Shown one piece after another: positions 45,430 to 56,567 of a stretch of DNA of 64,000 nt. The stretch spans positions 24,616,116-24,680,115 of the forward strand of contig OY726571.1 of NCBI GenBank assembly GCA_963383645.1, given 5' to 3'. Source of the stretch: Muscardinus avellanarius (lineage: Eukaryota > Chordata > Mammalia > Rodentia > Gliridae). Position 1 is the first letter of the stretch. Every line of letters begins with the position of its first letter. The notes under the pieces were generated by a model, which was not told where the DNA came from, ran no database searches, and saw only the letters and a program-made list of their open reading frames with translations. Both the position numbers and the translations under genes were made by a program.

Positions 45430-45872
45430 AAATGTGAACAGTGGTGGTGAGCAGAGCTCTCCAAAATTCCCTGTGAATGAGACACATGGTGGCCATTTAC
45501 AAATCAGCAATTCATTGGGGGCTGCTGGGGAGAGTCTCTAATCTCTGATTATGACTCTCTTTCAACAAGGCAAAAGTAAGAATGACTGTCTCTTGCCACA
45601 TGCCAGGAAGTCCCAGATAGGACAGAATGAGTCAAGAGGAGGGAGAGAAGACTTGGACTAACTACTCAGAACCTCTCTGTGATTATGAGCAAATGGATGA
45701 GAAAGCCTTGTCATCTGAGAACCCTGAGACCAAAAAGGGTTATTTTCATGCCAAATTGCTTTAAAAAAATAGGAAAGAAGTAGAAACTTGTCAGATCATA
45801 AATGTTTGTTGTTTGGAGCCACTTAATTTTAGGATAATTCTTATTCATCAGTATATAACTAATATAAAACAA
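45430..45872 (+). mobile_element. MLT1-like LTR remnant
   Basis: The 3' end matches the MLT1 pattern: 'tgttgtttggagccacttaa' then 'ttcatcagtatataactaat' (45809-45866). Upstream sequence is diverged, so the left boundary is uncertain. Confidence 0.55.
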
Positions 45873-45874
45873 TA

Positions 45875-46938
45875 ACTGACATTAAGTTATTATTAGCACC
45901 TATTATTAAAGTATAGTAAGTAGTAGTTACAATTAAAAACAAACTTCCATTTTCTGTAGATTCATATAGAAAAAATGTTTATTCCTCACCCAGTGTGCAT
46001 TGCCTATACATTTCTCTCAAAAACACAGCTCTCCTGAATAACTGTCTCAAGAGCTTCCTCTGGGATTCAGGTTACTCATATATTGTGGCTCCATCATCTT
46101 GTGGCTTTAAAGTTACCTTATATTGGCAATGAATACTAGAAAAAGAGAGAGAATGCAGTAAGAGAATGAGAAAAAGTATTTTGTTGGGTCAGGTATGAAA
46201 AATGCCATATATCTCTTCAACTAAAATATATTGAAATCAGTTACAGGGTCCAAATAAATTGTAGGTTAACAATAGGCTTGGTGAGCACATATTTATACCA
46301 TTGTCTCTGTTGTCTTTTGTGCTAATAAATTGTGACAAAGTTAGCAGATACCAAGATAGCATCTGAGCAATGGGAGTTTGGAGAATAACGCAGGGCTATC
46401 GCATATAGGCTGTGCCATTCATTTTATGAGTTTTTTTTAATTAAGACATATTTTAAGATAAAAGGGTTTTTATTTTTAAGAAGTTAAAGTTAATTAAATA
46501 TGAGCAAAGTAGCAGAAATATGTGATTTTGATATCAAGACATGGTAATCTGAAGACAACCAGACGTGTTAAAACACTGAAAGTTAAATGATGTCATTTTA
46601 AAGCATCACTGAATATCATTTAATTATAGAAAGAAATGCAAATGTGGGCTATAAAATGTAGTCCATTATAAAGAAGTCATCCAAACGATTCTGAAGATGA
46701 TGGGTTTAAAATTACTATAAAATACATAACATTAGAAAATTATGAAATAGTAAAATCTAAAATTATACTTGTAGAATTTCAGATATTCATAGACTCTTAA
46801 GATACTTCACAGTGGTTTCCTAGGGCCTAGTTTTTAAATATTTTAATAGTTAAGCGTTTTTCCAAATTAAATCATATATAAGGCACAACATAAAATACTA
46901 TTAGTAATACAGTACATAATTATGCCATACTGACAGTT
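45875..46938. other. Unassigned, possibly containing an old repeat
   Basis: No gene. 45980-46150 ('tattgtggctccatcatctt' and 'gtggctttaaagttacctta') resembles the segment at 50425-50580 ('gtggctctaccttttgatac', 'catgtggcttctggattaaa'), so both may be one undetermined ancient repeat family. Confidence 0.4.
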
Positions 46939-46940
46939 TA

Positions 46941-47141
46941 TTTTTTTATTTTTTATGTTTTTGGTGGTACTGGGGTTCCTGGAAGCCCTTCTACCTCCGG
47001 GCTACACTCCCAGACCTATTTTATATTTTTATTTTGGAAACAGGGTCTCTGAAGGCAGCGTGTCTGGCTTCAAACCTACGCGATCCTCCTGTCTCCACCT
47101 CCCAAGTGCGGGGATTACAAGCGTGCGCCACCACGCCTGGC
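46941..47141 (-). repeat. Younger B1-dID SINE with target-site duplication
   Basis: 'ggttcctggaagcccttcta' right half and complete left half ending 'ccaccacgcctgg'. It is flanked by a 16-base repeat with one mismatch (ccatactgacagttta / ccatagtgacagttta) at 46925-46940 and 47142-47157. Confidence 0.95.
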
Positions 47142-47172
47142 CCATAGTGACAGTTTAAATCTCAGAATTAGG

Positions 47173-47201
47173 CAAAAAAAAAAAAAAAAAAAAAAAAAAA
47201 C
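47173..47201. repeat. Isolated poly(A) tract
   Basis: About 28 A's, 16 bases past the target-site repeat of the neighbouring SINE, with no element body attached. Confidence 0.9.
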
Positions 47202-47204
47202 CAC

Positions 47205-48740
47205 CAAATATCCTTCATTGTTTGTGAATCACCTGAATGAATTGTCCCAGATCTTTATGATTCTCAGAGGCATAATTTAGAAAATACATCAGCTAAGATT
47301 GCTTGGGGGTACTAAGGAACAGGAAGTTTAATCTCATCTTTTTAAATGTACTTTTTGTTAATATAACAAAACTAGACGGTAAGTAGGCCAATCAGGTAAA
47401 GCTGATGTCTCTAGATTTTTCTGGCTTTTTCCTAATGCCGGCTGCCTCAAAGTCACAAAATGATGATTAAAGCTCCAGAAACAGCCACGGTCTCAGCAGG
47501 ACAGTGAAGAAGAAAGCAACAGTGCCTGTCATTCCAGATCTTTCATCAGGAATAAACCATTTTTCACAAGTTCCTCCATCCCCAGCCTCAGCTGATTTCC
47601 ACTTGGTTCTCCTTAGCCAAAACTGCGTCACGTAACTATTCATCACCACCAAGGCAGGCGTGTAGCACCAAAAAATAAAAAAATAAAATAAAAATAAAAA
47701 AGTTCTGATTGACTCCAACTGCATGGTTCATTCCTGGGGACTAGGGACCTGCCACTCTAAGTAAGAGTAAATTTCTCTTGCTGGAGAAAAAAAAAAAAAA
47801 ACATATAGGAAATTAAGACTATTTGCTACGAATAAATACTTTCTAACATATGTAGCTGTACTTTTGATTACAGTATCTTGATTTTGAAATTGCATTTGCA
47901 TCCTGGCAACTTAATATTGTAACATTTCCCCAGAGGCATGCTAACTTAACAGAAAAATTGGATCTAGCCATGTGTAATACTTGAAAGCAATTGTTTATAA
48001 GCATATGCCACGATAACAAATATTCCCCTGTTGGTTTTCAAAATAAATGGGAAAGAAAGATGCAGATGGATCTATTTTACAGCCAAATATATTTCCACGT
48101 GGCATGAACTGAGATTAGGGATAGGAATTGGGACTTTAATGGTGACCAAAAATGTAGGTGCTAGTAACTCTACTTGACATTAAAAGCTGTAATTTATCTT
48201 CTTTGTATTAGTTTTGCTAGCTATCTGCAAAAGTGAAATAATATCCTATCTTTATAGGGATTATATAGATTACTTGGAAAGGAAAAGCTCTCTATGTTTC
48301 TAAAGTGCTCAGTAATTACATGTATTAAATTGCTATTGGTTTGTTGGATGCATCAAAAAAAATTATTGTATTTTTAAGACATCTTTTCCATTTATCTTTA
48401 TTTTCTGATCTGTTTTTTAGTGTCTAGCAGCATAAAAAGCAGGCCTTATTTTAGTCTTCTGTATGAAAGATAGACTTATATATGTGAATTTTCTGAGCTG
48501 TAAAGGAACTTTATGAGCCTCTTTATTTAAATGTTGAATTATAGGAAAGCACTGCATCTTCTAAGAACAATAGTTAATTTATAGCGCATTAAATATATTA
48601 TTTAATTTTATTATTTTTTCTTTATGATTATCAAAATATCTATATTCTTACAAGACCACAATGTAAGATGCTGGCACAATAGAAGCATCCAAACTAGTCC
48701 TAATATACATATTTAATAATGTCTTTATTACTTATAAACT
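47205..48740. other. Unassigned stretch, no gene seen
   Basis: 47440-47760 is more GC-rich and carries an 85-codon minus-strand frame (47467-47724) ending in an A-rich spacer. I recognise no family and suspect an old repeat. An octamer ATTTGCAT occurs at about 47894-47901. The rest is unique AT-rich DNA. Confidence 0.45.
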
Positions 48741-48744
48741 CTAT

Positions 48745-48850
48745 TATCCTTAAAGAGTTATTTAAGATCTCTGGACTTCAACTTTGTCATTTATAAAACT
48801 GCAGTGATGAGATGTTCCCTAATTTCTGTATAAAACTGCAATAATCTAAA
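48745..48850 (+). repeat. MIR fragment
   Basis: 'agagttatttaagatctctg' followed by 'ttcaactttgtcatttataa' and 'aactgcagtgatgagatgtt' parallels the MIR core ('ttacttaacctctctg ... cagtttcctcatctgtaaaatg'). It is short and diverged. Confidence 0.45.
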
Positions 48851-49380
48851 ATGTGGCAACATATCTTCCAAATTTCACATATTTATAGTTTTTATGTATG
48901 CAAATTTGCTGTAGTTGAGAAATGTTTTATGCCTGCAAACCAAGTTTCTTCAATTGATAAAAATCTTAGATCGTAAGATGCCAAGTATTCACTAAATACT
49001 TCCTTTGCATATGGAATGAAAGATGATTTTGTGTGGGTTTTCTATTATAGTTTATGCACAAGACTGATCTGTAGGCTTATTTCCAAATGTAGGCAGCACA
49101 CTAAACTACTTGAAAGCCACAATCACTTCATAAAATCTAGGAAGCTACAGAAAGTTTAATTCCTTAACTAAAATGAGAAAGTACCACATGATTTTCATGA
49201 TTCTCATGGAATGAGTGCTGATCCTAGTATTTGATTTAGGTGCACCTACACTGAGATCTGGGTTTTTACTTTATTTTACTGTCCAGCATAAGAGACTGGC
49301 ATACTGCAAAAGAGTAAACTGGAATGGACACCAGTTTACTTATTTTAATATACATATACTGTTGCATATAAATCTTATTT
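48851..49380. other. Unique stretch, no gene seen
   Basis: Nothing recognised. Confidence 0.6.
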
Positions 49381-49382
49381 TA

Positions 49383-49523
49383 ATATACATAATATCTATC
49401 CATATAATATTATATTATCCATATAATATTATATTATATTATATTATATTATCCATATAATATTATATGGATAGATATTATGTATATATTATACATATAA
49501 TATATACATAATATCTATCCATA
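49383..49523. repeat. AT-rich inverted-repeat cluster (cruciform-prone)
   Basis: Arms of 30 bases at 49383-49412 and 49458-49487 are perfect reverse complements across a 45-base AT-rich spacer. A third copy of the arm core, in the first arm's orientation, lies at 49503-49523 and pairs equally well with the middle arm across a 16-base spacer. The spacer is itself made of (ATATT)-type units. Confidence 0.9.
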
Positions 49524-49529
49524 ACAGCA

Positions 49530-49926
49530 AAAATTTAGGAGAGATCAGTAGAGAAAATATTTTCTCCAACATAATGCTCTTTGAAGGATTAGTTTCCTAA
49601 AAATTCTATTTGCCCTCATGGTCCAGCGGTCCACCTACTGTTCTGGTAGACTAGAAACTAGAAAAACCCAAAGAATTTTTGGATAAAACTTCTATTTCTA
49701 CCACAGTCTTTTATAAAATAAGTAGCCATTTACTTCTCTTGACCTACATTTACTGGAACACTTTCAATATCTCCCCAAAGATATCCCAAGAAATGTTCAG
49801 CTATCACACCTTGATCAGTTTAAGATATTTATGGAATGCACTATAGTCTGTCCATTAGAATTCATTACAACTCCTCTTGTTATGGAGTTCTAAAACCCAA
49901 AATGATAAATTATCTCCCACACTGAA

Positions 49927-49965
<39 letters not shown>

Positions 49966-51108
49966 AGTCCATGGTGAAAACAAGAAAGGATAACTGGGTA
50001 AGTACAAATACTGTGGGAATTTTGTCCATTAAAGCCTTTTATAACACTAGTTTGTTTTCAGTTCTGCAGGATCAATTTCAGATGTCTCTATTCTTTTTTA
50101 TTTAGGCTTGTTGATTATAAAATTTTCTCTTACCAAACATTCATAACAAACTTAATATACCACTAATTTTCTGTTTCCAGCCTCTTTCCGAAGAAATAAA
50201 TGTCTTATCTTCAAACTCATTGGAAACAATGCTTGGAACAATTATTTTGCTATTGATTTATATGATCACCAATGTTCCAAAATCCAAAGGCAGTTTTTTT
50301 ACAGCCTGGGGACCAACTGCTAGGACAGTGCAACGTTGTCCAGGAGTTTCATTGTTTGTATTACTTTTTTTCTAAATTATTTAGCCCCCAAATTTTTGTA
50401 GCTAGTGGATTTCAGTAGCTAGTGGACACTAGAAATTTATTTCCTCTCATGTTACATGTCCAACAAAACCCCTTGAGAGATTCTACTCCACATAATCTCA
50501 GAGTTCTATTCTGATAGTGGCTCTACCTTTTGATACCATGTGGCTTCTGGATTAAATGTTCATGGCTCATTGGGTGGGCTCATTGACACAAATCTAATTA
50601 AAATATTCTCTGTCCACTGCACAACCTGTATGTATATGAGAGCTTTACATTGTAGCTCATGGCTATGTAAACTTATGTGTCACCTAGAATAAAAGGGGGA
50701 CAATTATAGAATGGACAACTTTGTCTTATTATTTACCTAAATTACACTCTTATGATGGATCTGTACATGTATATGAATATGATTCTACAACTGTTTAAAT
50801 AAATTTGTTTTAAGAGAGTTTAAAAGAAATATAAATTACACAAGGTAAGGACTAAGTGAAGAAATTATCTTAGTGTAGGCCCTTCTAACACCTCTAGCTT
50901 CAGTTAATTTAAAATAAAGAAAAGACAATAAGAATAAGAAGAAAAAGACAATTAGATTTCTGAATTGTAAAGTAGTAACAATCTACAAAAATTATTCAAA
51001 TGCGGTGTAACATTTTAAAGAATTCTAATTTATATCTAGATATTTATCTCTTTGTTAGATATAATGCTATATAAAATAGTGTAGTAAAATACTGTACTAA
51101 TTGTGTAA
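49530..51108. other. Unassigned stretch, no gene seen
   Basis: No gene. Contains a (CA)n run and, at 50425-50580, a segment resembling 45980-46150 (possible ancient repeat). Confidence 0.5.
49928..49964. repeat. (CA)n microsatellite
   Basis: About 36 bases of CA. Confidence 0.95.
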
Positions 51109-51109
51109 C

Positions 51110-51287
51110 TTTTTGTGTGTGTTACTGAGAGTGGAACCCAGGGGCATCCTACCACCAGGCTCTACCCCCAGACCTATTTTTTATGATTTATTTTGAAACA
51201 GAGTCTCAGTAATTTGCAGAAGACCTCACTAAGCAGCTGAGGCTCTCCATAAACCTGCTATCTTCCTGTTTCAGCCTCCCAATGTTA
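51110..51287 (-). repeat. B1-dID SINE, 5'-truncated, minus strand
   Basis: ID-like 'gagagtggaacccaggggca', linker, and B1-like half cut off after 'cagcctcccaatg', so the outer part of the B1 end is missing. Confidence 0.9.
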
Positions 51288-51363
51288 ACTGTGAATTTTA
51301 AAAGAAATAGAATAACATAATGACCCTTATTGTGCTTAATTTTCCATCTAAGAATACAAATTT

Positions 51364-51423
51364 GCTGCCAGGTGTATAGCTCAGTATTAGAGTAACCTGG
51401 GTTCAACCCCTAGTACCACAAGA
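51364..51423 (+). repeat. Monomeric ID-like SINE
   Basis: Only the tRNA-like monomer: 'gccaggtgtatagctcagta' through 'gggttcaacccctagtacca' and an A/G-rich tail, with no B1 half attached. Boxes resembling A (tagctcagtattaga) and B (gggttcaacccc) remain. It is a SINE, not a tRNA gene: no acceptor stem closes. Confidence 0.75.
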
Positions 51424-51424
51424 G

Positions 51425-52295
51425 GAAAAAAGAGAAAAAGAGTACATATTTGTAAATTAAGTAGAAGTCCTCAAATTATTAATAATAATGGATAAAATCA
51501 AGGACATTAATATGTGTCAAGTGTAGTTGTATTTTCTTTTTACTGATAATTTTCATTGGAACAAATGAGAATTTTAATTCACGTTGCACTTAAATATGTA
51601 AAAAACACAAGATTTAAATTTAATGAACCTTTTTCTCTCTAATGAATATTGTGATTAAAGTAATAAACTTTTAAGAGTAGAGATCATCATAGGAATGTAA
51701 ATGTGGTCTAAAGAGCAGCTGGTGATACCTAAAACATGAAACATTTAATTTAGAAATGAGTCTCCTTTTACATTTATTTTTTTTCTCATTCTCTTCTCTA
51801 AAATTGAAGACTTCTGTGAAATCAGGTTAATTGTTTCAAAAAAACTAATAAACTTTGGCTTTATATTCCCCAGTAAAAGTATTCAGTCCATGGTTTATAA
51901 TCTTATAATAGTTTGCAGCTACTGATTGTAATTTCATAAATAGAATTAGCCCCAGATAATCAATCCTTAGGAAAAACATGGCATGACTCTCACTTTTATC
52001 ACAATTGTCTTTCTATGTGAATTATATAACAACATGAGAAACCTGAAAAATACTGCTTAAAAATTTGGTCATTTCTGTCTATTTCTGGCACTTTTCTGTC
52101 AATTTTTTGTGAACCAGTCTTGTTTCATAATGGAGCAATTATTACTTTTTTCTAATGTAGCAGCTCATATAGTTTGCTTATTTCAAAGACCCACTTCACT
52201 ATCAAATGAAAGCCATTCTCCAATGAAAAAAATTTATGCTCAAATTCAGGTATAAGATTTCAATTTATTGTTAGATCCTTGGTTAAAAAATATTT
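51425..52295. other. Unique AT-rich stretch, no gene seen
   Basis: Nothing recognised. Confidence 0.6.
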
Positions 52296-52297
52296 TT

Positions 52298-52700
52298 CAG
52301 CCAGGTATGTCCATAATCCCATTCATGCATGTCCATAATCCCAGTACTTGGGATGCTGAGACGGAAGTATCAAAGGTTTGAGGCCAGCCTCAATAAGTTA
52401 GCTAGACTCTCTTAAAAAAAAAATAATAATAATGTTGGAGCCGGGTGTGGTGGCGCACGCTTGTGATCCCCGTGCTTGGGAGGCTGAGACAGGAGGATCT
52501 CGCTGGTTCAAAGACAGCTGCGCTGGTTTAAGAGACCCTGTTTCCAAATAAAAATATTTTAAAAAATAGGTCTGGGAGTGTAGCCCGGAGGTAGAAGGGC
52601 TTCCAGGAACCCCAGTACCACCAAATAAATAAATAAATAATAAGGTTGGGGATGCAGCTTGGAGGTAGAATGACTCTGGATTTAACTCCTAATACCAAAA
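52298..52700 (+). repeat. Older B1-dID SINE split by a younger one
   Basis: The B1-like half starts 'ccaggtatgtccataatccc' and has a short internal duplication of 'atgtccataatccca'. The ID-like half (ggttggggatgcagcttgga) resumes at about 52644. The younger SINE lies between them. Confidence 0.9.
52440..52632 (+). repeat. Nested younger B1-dID SINE
   Basis: 'gccgggtgtggtggcgcacg' to 'ccaggaaccccagtaccacc' with an (AAAT)n tail. It sits in the A/T linker of the older SINE; the duplicated target is AT-rich (aataat..gttgg on both sides, imperfect). Confidence 0.93.
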
Positions 52701-52890
52701 AAAAAAAAAAAAAAGTGAAAGAAAGAAAAGAAAAGAAAAAATTGAACACAATAAATTATAATTGAAGTAGACTATGCCGCTTCCTGTTCTTCCTCTTGGG
52801 CCTTCAATCTTCCTCTGAATTTTTTTTTATCTTTCTTACTCAGACAATCTCCTTGTGTTATATGATGATGTTTTAAAAATAAATTTGAAG

Positions 52891-53117
52891 AGATCCAGGC
52901 ATGGTGGCACACCCTTGTAATCCCAGAATTTGGGAGGCTGAGACCGGGGGATCACAGTTCCCAGGCAGCCTCAGCTACTTAGTGAGGCCCTTTGCAACTC
53001 AGTAAGACCCTGTTTCAAAATAAAGAATAAAAAATAGGGCTGATGATCTAGATCATAGTTAGAATGCCCCTGGGTTCTATGTCCAGCATTGCAATAGCAA
53101 AACAAAAACAAAAAATT
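52891..53117 (+). repeat. B1-dID SINE
   Basis: 'gatccaggcatggtggcaca' left end, 'tttcaaaataaagaataaaa' linker, and an ID-like half with an unusual insert (gatgatctagatcatagtta) before 'gggttctatgtcc'. Confidence 0.92.
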
Positions 53118-53189
53118 GATGCGGATCTTTCAAACTGAGTGGAGGATTTGGGAATAAGCAAGTTAAAACCACTTAAAAAGAGACAGGAT

Positions 53190-53288
53190 AATCTGGGTGC
53201 GGTGGTACTTGCCTGTAATCCCAGAAGGATCAGAGGTTGATGGCCAGCCTCAGTAACCTCATGAGGCCTCCACAACTTAGTGGGACAG
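53190..53288 (+). repeat. B1-like left monomer fragment
   Basis: 'tctgggtgcggtggtacttg' to 'ctccacaacttagtgggac' with an internal deletion of the 'cttgggaggctgag' zone; no ID half follows. Confidence 0.8.
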
Positions 53289-53289
53289 G

Positions 53290-53688
53290 AATGACTGTTC
53301 TGAACCTGTCTCGCTGATGCTGCCCCTTTACCATTCCCCTGTGGCTTTCATGTGTGGTCATGGGTTCCACTTCACTGTGTATCATCAGTCCCTCTCTCCC
53401 CAACATTTCATCTACTTCATAATTGCCTTAGTCTCCTTATCAGCTAGAGGCAAATCAGTTGTAGTCATTATGACCCCATTACAAAGTGTTCCCTGTGCTG
53501 AATTGGAATAGATGGTGTGTTTTGTTTACTATTTCTGTTATTAGTATTTTAAAAACATGAAAAATAGTAAAACTTTCCTCTTCTCAGGTTACATCCAAGA
53601 ACTCCTATATTACATTAAGTTTACTCTCTGATAATTTATTCAGTGATAAAATTGTTGTGGTAATTTATTCAGTGATAGTAGCTTCTTG
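53290..53688. other. Unique stretch with a 17-base direct repeat
   Basis: No gene. 'taatttattcagtgata' occurs at 53632-53648 and 53661-53677. Confidence 0.5.
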
Positions 53689-53689
53689 T

Positions 53690-54120
53690 CTCATGTGAAA
53701 AGGATATACTTTTCTTTCACATTGATGTTGAGATTACCCATGTGACTTGCTTTGGGTCATGGAATATTAGTGGATATACCACAGTCAGTAACCTTAAATG
53801 TACTAGTACCATTGGCTTGGCTTCTCTACCTTGGTTATTTGTATAATGAGTGATGCAATTCCCAGGTAGTCCCCACCCTCAACTCCTAAACACTCCCCTG
53901 TGGAGCAGATGCAAACCCATTCTCTAGCTAGTATATATCCAAACCCAGATAACAGAGGCAGAGGAAATGATAAAATTCAAACTGTACCATCCAAACTGAA
54001 GCCCTCTGCAGAACTATGACCCGGAGAAGAGACGCTTGCTGGTCTAAGTTACTGTGTTTTGGAATAGTTATTCAGGGCAGTATTATTGTAGCAATGGCCA
54101 ACTAATATAATATCTGTTAT
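53690..54120 (+). mobile_element. MLT1-like LTR remnant
   Basis: Internal 'gtgacttgctttgggtcatg' and the 3' end 'taagttactgtgttttggaa ... tagcaatggccaactaatat' follow the MLT1 order. Diverged. Confidence 0.65.
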
Positions 54121-54121
54121 T

Positions 54122-54678
54122 ATAATTACTGAGTGTTTTCATGATGAACATCTGGGGTTGAAGAAACAAATTTGTGACAAAAGAAAGATGATTGTATCCA
54201 CATTAGAATGTGTAAGGACAATTATTTCCAATTTCCAACAGTATTGTCTAGAATCATAATATTTTGAATTCACTATTTTTCCATAATAGTGTACAATTTA
54301 ATAGCTGAAAGAGTTATTAAACTAAAAAGATAAATAACAAAATTCTGCAACATTTATCATTAAACAACAGAAAACTTTTGTAGTTGTTATTTGATTTGTT
54401 TCCAAACCATAGATTTTCTACTATGACATCAATTAATTGTCATTTTCTGTCTTGAAAATTTTGTTGGTATTATGTGGACAGTGTGTATGTATAAGATATA
54501 TATATTTACATGTGTGTACTTTCTCTCTCTGTGTGTATGCAAGTGTGTACACCATATACTAATTTTGTAGTTAGGCATGTCTTTCAAAGACAGATGAATT
54601 TTTTAATCATTGAGAATTCTTTTTCAAGAAAAGAATCCTACTATTTTATTGATTATCCTGTTGAAAAGGACTAGTCTT
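54122..54678. other. Unique stretch, no gene seen
   Basis: Nothing recognised. Confidence 0.6.
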
Positions 54679-54681
54679 TGA

Positions 54682-54850
54682 AATCAAGAAGTCCTGTACT
54701 CCAGTCATGGCTATAGCTTTTTCTCGCTATTCAATATGATGACAATAATGATTAACTCACAGCTTTGCTATAGGATGAAGTGTGATAGCATATACAAGGT
54801 GGTGAGCATAGTGGCCAACCCACAGAAAATGCTCAATTAAATTTAAGTCA
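54682..54850 (+). repeat. MIR SINE
   Basis: 'cctgtactccagtcatggct', a deleted core, then 'gacaataatgattaactcac', 'ggatgaagtgtgatagcata' and 'cccacagaaaatgctcaatt' follow the MIR consensus order through to its 'gctcaataa' 3' zone. Confidence 0.75.
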
Positions 54851-54854
54851 TTTA

Positions 54855-55335
54855 GTTACAATTTATTGGACACTGGAGATTTCTTTTTATAAAAATGTCA
54901 GCAAGCTTGTATCATTTTTGAAATATTTAATATGCTTTCTATTTGAGGCACTTGGTATGCTGACTTTATTATATTGTAAAGTTTTCACAATTCAAACTGC
55001 TGTGTACAAAGATTTCTGAAACAGTTCCTAAATCGAGTTTTTATGAAGCCAACATGAGAGTTCATAGAATAACTAAAATTGCATTAAGAAATTAGGAGAA
55101 TGACACATTTTAATAGACACCATTGTGCTTCACTCTTCACAGACTGTAGAATAAGATTTTTGCTGTCCTTGTTTTCATACATAAGATCTTTATAGTGTGA
55201 CTAAAGATGTCTAGGACCAACTATGTACCTCAAACTGAGACAACTGTGCCTTGGTTCAAGGTTCTCTTTTTCTTTTTTTATGGCTCACCTTTCTTTCCTC
55301 TGGCTTTGTTTTGTGTGTGTATTTGTAGTGTGTGC

Positions 55336-55372
<37 letters not shown>

Positions 55373-55545
55373 ATGTGTGTGATCACTCACTACAGAATCA
55401 GTCAAGCATATCTTTACAAATACATTTATGGTCTGATTCAATTTTATTCCAGATATTTGTAAGAATAAAGCAATGCCTCTACTCTCAAAAGTTTTATAAT
55501 TTTGTGTAAAAAACAAAGGTATGGGAACTTTAATAAGTCATTGAT
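54855..55545. other. Unique stretch with (TG)n, no gene seen
   Basis: No gene. The 100-codon frame at 55207-55509 is built on the TG repeat. Confidence 0.6.
55330..55382. repeat. (TG)n microsatellite with CG units
   Basis: TG array with interspersed CG steps at its left end (gtgtgcgcgtgtgcg), a sequence type prone to left-handed (Z) DNA. Confidence 0.95.
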
Positions 55546-55547
55546 TA

Positions 55548-56565
55548 AAGCATAAGGCATCCAGAGCACAAGACAGTGAGAAGCAGTGTCCAGGGTGTCT
55601 TGGCCGTCCCTCCATTGTGGTCTTTCTGACTGCAAGGGGAAGCACACTAACTCTTCCAGCCTGGCTCCCGGGCTCCCAACTTGTGGCCTTTCTGTATGGT
55701 TGTTCCACATTTCTGGCATTTCTAAATTGTGGGGGATTTTCTTACAACCGTAGCTTCACTCTCACAGCTTCACAGATTGCCCAGTTGAGGCCTTCTTGCA
55801 GGGCTTCCAACCCTACCACACATTGCCTGGATTCCCCAGCCTTCCTTTGAAATCTGGGGGGAAGCCTCCATGACCTTCTTTTTCCAGTAAAACCAACATT
55901 ACATGTTCACCAAGATGGACCACCAACAGAAGGTTAGTCACACTCCAAACATTACTGCTGAGCCTGCCTCTATCTTGACCATGGCAGTAAAGGACCTGCC
56001 TCCATCAGGGCCGCAGGGAAAGAATATGAGTACAAATTGATGCTCTTATTTCCCTGTTTTCGAATCTACACTTGAGATGCTCCAACCTCACTCCTTTCTT
56101 TGTCCTGTGCAAAATGTTCAGCCCCCATTTGGCCATCTTACTTTCCATGGCAGCACCATTTCTCTGGGCCCCAGCTTTACACATGCCTTCCAGGACCAAA
56201 CTGCAAATCAATAAAGCCTCTCTCCTTCACTTTCCAGTCCCCAAATTCATTGTACAATTCATTGAAAGCAGACATTAATACCCATAACACGGTTTAGATA
56301 GTTTGCTATTTTGAGATTTCCTCTGCCCATTTATTAATCATTCAGCCATTTGTCAGTCTGGCTTCACACAGTTTTAGGGCACAGACAAAATGCTGATAGG
56401 GGGTTTGCCAAAATGCAATGCCTGTGGTCTCTACTCCGCTTTCCTCTGGAGGCCACTTTGCTCTCAGAAATCTCCTCAGCATCGTCTCTACCATCCACCT
56501 TTCTAGCCATAGTCTGGTCCTTCCAATTTTCTCTTACAAAAGTCCAAAGACTCACCATCCACAAG
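55548..56565. other. GC-richer unassigned segment, probably ERV-derived
   Basis: Composition changes to GC-richer, pyrimidine-rich DNA with many short frames on both strands. On the plus strand 'caataaagcctctctccttc' at 56209 looks like an LTR-type polyadenylation zone. 56290-56560 lies on the internal side of the MaLR-type LTR at 56568 and may be its internal sequence. No conserved retroviral motif was found. Confidence 0.4.
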
Positions 56566-56567
56566 GT

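Noticed and set aside
49383..49523. CRISPR array
   Set aside because: The repeated units are inverted and AT-only, with no regular spacers, and the DNA is mammalian.
51364..51423. tRNA gene
   Set aside because: Box A/B-like sequence is present, but no cloverleaf closes; it is an ID-type SINE.
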